A stretch of 8,655 nt of DNA, taken from contig JAURDG010000048.1 in assembly GCA_030828025.1 (NCBI GenBank), positions 1 through 8,655 of the forward strand. Reading direction: 5' to 3'. Below are positions 7,396-8,655 of this stretch, one piece after another (position 1 is the stretch's first letter; each line of letters opens with the position of its first letter). A program made the translations under genes and the position numbers. The notes under the pieces are model-generated. The model was not told the origin of the DNA. It was given only the letters and a program-made list of their open reading frames with translations, and made no database searches. Origin of the DNA: Flavobacteriaceae bacterium. GTDB lineage: Bacteria > Bacteroidota > Bacteroidia > Flavobacteriales > Flavobacteriaceae.

Positions 7396-8352
7396 ATGAA
7401 AGTAACCGAACACATCCAAAAAGCAGCAGGAAAAACCCTGTTTTCGTTTGAGATTTTACCGCCCTTAAAGGGGCAAAATATCCAAACCATCTTTGATAAC
7501 ATCGATCCGCTTATGGAGTTTAATCCGCCGTTTATTGATGTAACCTATCACCGTGAGGAGTATGAATTTAAGGAACTGTCTAACGGCTTGTTGGAAAAGC
7601 GCATTGTGCGCAAACGCCCCGGAACGGTGGGTATTTGTGCTGCCATTCAAAACAAGTATAAAGTAGATGCCATACCGCACGTGCTCTGTGGCGGTTTTGA
7701 CAAAGAAGACACCGAGAATTTTTTGATTGATATGGGTTTTTTGGGTATAGACAACGTAGTTGCGCTTCGTGGCGATGCCGTAAAATCGGAAACCTATTTT
7801 AAGCCCGAGCCCAAAGGGAATGCCTATGCGCTGGATTTGGTCAATCAAATTACAGACATGAACAACGGTATTTATTTGGATGAAGACCTGCAAAACTCTG
7901 CGCAAACCGATTTCTGCATTGGCGTGGCGGGCTATCCTGAAAAACACATGGAAGCCCCCAATATGGAAAGCGATTTACACTTTTTAAAGAAAAAAATTGA
8001 AGCTGGCGCGGACTATATCGTTACCCAAATGTTTTTTGATAACAGCAAGTTTTTTGCGTTTGTAGAAAACTGTCGTGCTGCCGGCATTGATGTGCCCATT
8101 ATCCCAGGGTTAAAGCCGTTGGCAACCAAAAAGCAACTCAACCTAATTCCGCATCGTTTTCATGTGGATTTACCCGAGGCACTGATTAAAGAAGTGCTTA
8201 AAGCCAAAACTCCTGATGCGGTGCGCCAAGCGGGCATTGATTGGTGCACGGCACAAAGCAAAGAACTAGTAGATGCTGGTGTTCCTTTTTTGCACTATTA
8301 CTCCATGGGCAAATCGGATAATATCCACAAAGTGGCAAGTGCGGTGTTTTAG
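7396..8352 (+). CDS. metF: 5,10-methylenetetrahydrofolate reductase MetF
   Basis: This cytosolic flavoenzyme reduces 5,10-methylene-tetrahydrofolate to 5-methyl-tetrahydrofolate, the methyl donor for the MetH proteins encoded just upstream. It has 318 residues, slightly longer than E. coli MetF (296). Visible motifs are the catalytic Glu E19 in 'FSFEILPP', 'ALRGD' at 123-127 (D127 is the flavin/folate-contacting Asp), 'GVAGYPEKH' at 176-184, and 'TQMFFD' with the folate-contacting Q211. The C-terminus 'GVPFLHYYSMGKSDN' matches the usual 'HFYTLN' end region in position. The ATG at 7396 follows the metH stop by one base and opens into the conserved N-terminus. In-frame ATGs at 7309 and 7327 lie inside metH and would add non-conserved residues. 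It is the last gene of the methionine cluster; the downstream gene has its own promoter and leader. Confidence 0.96.
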   Translation: MKVTEHIQKAAGKTLFSFEILPPLKGQNIQTIFDNIDPLMEFNPPFIDVTYHREEYEFKELSNGLLEKRIVRKRPGTVGICAAIQNKYKVDAIPHVLCGGFDKEDTENFLIDMGFLGIDNVVALRGDAVKSETYFKPEPKGNAYALDLVNQITDMNNGIYLDEDLQNSAQTDFCIGVAGYPEKHMEAPNMESDLHFLKKKIEAGADYIVTQMFFDNSKFFAFVENCRAAGIDVPIIPGLKPLATKKQLNLIPHRFHVDLPEALIKEVLKAKTPDAVRQAGIDWCTAQSKELVDAGVPFLHYYSMGKSDNIHKVASAVF

Positions 8353-8418
8353 AAGAACAGATTCAGGGTAAAATCAAGTTAAAAAAACAAAAAATTTTTT
8401 TTATTTGAGTTTTGGGTC
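8353..8418. other. Intergenic AT-rich tract between metF and the phe leader promoter
   Basis: This gap holds no gene. Its main feature is an A-run/T-run: seven A, one C, six A, then eight T at 8381-8402. Six to eight A-U pairs could form there, but there is no GC stem, so it is at best a weak terminator for the methionine operon. It may equally act as an AT-rich upstream activating region for the promoter that follows. No clear -33 TTG is found at the usual distance; the only TTTG (8404-8407) is too close to the -7 element. Confidence 0.35.
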
Positions 8419-8426
8419 TATATTTG
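8419..8426 (+). promoter_or_regulatory. Bacteroidota-type -7 promoter element TATATTTG
   Basis: The octamer TATATTTG is an exact match to TAnnTTTG, the -7 consensus of the primary sigma factor in Bacteroides and Flavobacterium. It is followed by CAC, and the leader ATG begins 7 nt after its last base. Transcription would start near 8430-8434, so the leader mRNA would have almost no 5' untranslated region. The -33 partner is not convincing; that region is an oligo-T tract. The call rests on the perfect -7 match and its position directly before the attenuator. Confidence 0.72.
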
Positions 8427-8433
8427 CACTGTA

Positions 8434-8487
8434 ATGAAAAACAACACTTATTATACTCCTTTTTACTACTTCTATAACGGAAAGTAG
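8434..8487 (+). CDS. Tyr/Phe-rich attenuation leader peptide (17 aa)
   Basis: This 17-codon frame encodes MKNNTYYTPFYYFYNGK and ends in TAG. Seven of the nine residues at positions 6-14 are aromatic (Y6, Y7, F10, Y11, Y12, F13, Y14), encoded by TAT, TAT, TTT, TAC, TAC, TTC and TAT. Such a run is not expected by chance in a 17-codon frame. It is the hallmark of a leader peptide at which the ribosome stalls when charged tRNA-Tyr or tRNA-Phe is scarce, in the manner of pheL, trpL or hisL of Proteobacteria. It sits just after a promoter element and is followed by mutually exclusive RNA hairpins and pheA. Unlike the E. coli PheL peptide, which is phenylalanine-based, this one is tyrosine-dominated, suggesting control by both amino acids. 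The peptide itself probably has no other function. Automated gene callers would normally miss it. Confidence 0.88.
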   Translation: MKNNTYYTPFYYFYNGK

Positions 8488-8501
8488 CAGGGTGTGTAGT
8501 G
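8464..8501 (+). promoter_or_regulatory. Possible protector (1:2) pairings within the leader RNA
   Basis: The two adjacent Tyr codons TACTAC (8464-8469) can pair with GTAGTG (8496-8501), which is part of the antiterminator 5' arm. Alternatively CTACTT (8466-8471) pairs perfectly with AAGTAG (8482-8487, ending at the stop codon) around a 10-nt loop. Either would be the anti-antiterminator or pause hairpin expected in a classical attenuator, and either would be melted by a ribosome stalled on the Tyr codons. The stems are short (6 bp), so the assignment is tentative. Confidence 0.45.
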
Positions 8502-8528
8502 TGTTAAAACAACGAATTGTAAACCCTG
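8488..8528 (+). promoter_or_regulatory. Antiterminator hairpin of the phe/tyr attenuator
   Basis: The 5' arm 8488-8505 pairs in one continuous register with 8511-8528 around the loop AAAAC (8506-8510). Of 18 positions, 16 are Watson-Crick or G-U pairs and two are G-A mismatches (8501/8515 and 8494/8522). The basal helix is perfect: CAGGGT (8488-8493) with ACCCTG (8523-8528). Its 3' arm overlaps the 5' arm of the terminator at 8522-8528, so the two hairpins exclude each other. The hairpin starts on the base after the leader stop codon. A ribosome finishing the leader would cover CAGGGT and allow termination; one stalled on Tyr or Phe codons would leave it free and allow read-through. Confidence 0.78.
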
Positions 8529-8551
8529 AGCAAATGTTCGGGGTTTTTTTT
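8522..8551 (+). terminator. Intrinsic terminator of the phe/tyr attenuator
   Basis: The stem AACCCTGAGC (8522-8531) pairs with GTTCGGGGTT (8536-8545) over the loop AAAT. It gives 10 bp including two G-U pairs, and can extend by A8521 with T8546. An uninterrupted run of eight T (8544-8551) follows. This is a textbook Rho-independent terminator placed 20 nt before the pheA start, where it would block the operon unless the upstream antiterminator forms. Confidence 0.9.
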
Positions 8552-8571
8552 ATATCCATTATGGGAAAGAT

Positions 8572-8655
8572 ATGAATGCAAAAATAGCCATACAAGGAAT
8601 CAAGGGTTCGTACCATCACGAGGTAGCCGAACGGCTTTTTGGTACAGACATTTCA
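8572..8655 (+). CDS. pheA: Prephenate dehydratase PheA (3' truncated by window end)
   Basis: The first 28 codons are visible (MNAKIAIQGIKGSYHHEVAE...), running to the last base. The segment 'AIQGIKGSYHHEVAERLF' matches the start of stand-alone prephenate dehydratases of Bacteroidota and corresponds to 'FLGPKGSYSH' of other bacteria. The enzyme converts prephenate to phenylpyruvate in phenylalanine synthesis. No chorismate mutase domain precedes it, so it is the monofunctional type. The ATG at 8572 is chosen because the conserved beta-strand starts four residues later. GGGAAAG at 8563-8569 could serve as a weak ribosome-binding site. An ATG at 8561 gives only MGKI before a TGA that overlaps this start. 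Regulation is by the Tyr/Phe attenuator directly upstream. The identification rests on a short stretch but is distinctive and supported by the leader. Confidence 0.9.
   Translation, partial: MNAKIAIQGIKGSYHHEVAERLFGTDIS

Noticed and set aside
7465..7947. 160-codon minus-strand open frame opposite metF
   Set aside because: The sense strand is clearly MetF throughout; the antisense product has no recognisable motif or supporting start context.
8364..8369. CAGGGT, a second copy of the antiterminator core
   Set aside because: It lies upstream of the promoter element and would not be in the leader RNA; a six-base repeat is readily explained by chance.
8401..8619. 72-codon minus-strand open frame across the attenuator
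   Set aside because: It runs through the terminator hairpin, T-tract and promoter and into pheA; no motif. The plus-strand regulatory reading explains the region far better.

Overview
This window comes from a member of the Bacteroidota, most likely class Flavobacteriia. The signs are moderately AT-rich coding DNA, weak Shine-Dalgarno signals, a perfect Bacteroidota-type TAnnTTTG promoter element, a methionine synthase carried as two polypeptides, and a prephenate dehydratase that starts with the 'AIQGIKGS' variant I associate with this phylum. No tRNA, rRNA, CRISPR array, insertion sequence or phage gene is visible. The content is core amino-acid biosynthesis.

Positions 1-8352 are one tightly packed, same-strand methionine gene cluster: metY (5' end outside the window), a compact MetX-type homoserine acyltransferase, an OsmC-family protein, a MetZ-type sulfhydrylase, the homocysteine-binding half of methionine synthase, its folate/cobalamin/AdoMet half, and metF. 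Neighbouring genes either overlap by 4-17 nt or lie 1-17 nt apart, so they are probably one operon with translational coupling. Together they cover acyl activation of homoserine (MetX), sulfur insertion to give homocysteine (MetY and/or MetZ), supply of 5-methyl-tetrahydrofolate (MetF) and B12-dependent methylation to methionine (split MetH). The OsmC protein is the only member without an obvious methionine role. Any operon promoter or SAM riboswitch would lie upstream of position 1 and cannot be seen.

Positions 8353-8571 hold the most interesting non-obvious element: a complete transcription attenuator in front of the next gene. It has a TATATTTG promoter element, a 17-codon leader peptide starting only about 7 nt downstream of that element (MKNNTYYTPFYYFYNGK, 5 Tyr and 2 Phe), an 18-position antiterminator hairpin that begins at the base after the leader stop codon, and a strong intrinsic terminator whose 5' arm is shared with the antiterminator. 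At 8572 prephenate dehydratase (pheA) begins and runs off the end of the window. The layout implies ribosome-mediated attenuation responding to charged tRNA-Tyr and tRNA-Phe. It suggests that the truncated operon also serves tyrosine synthesis.
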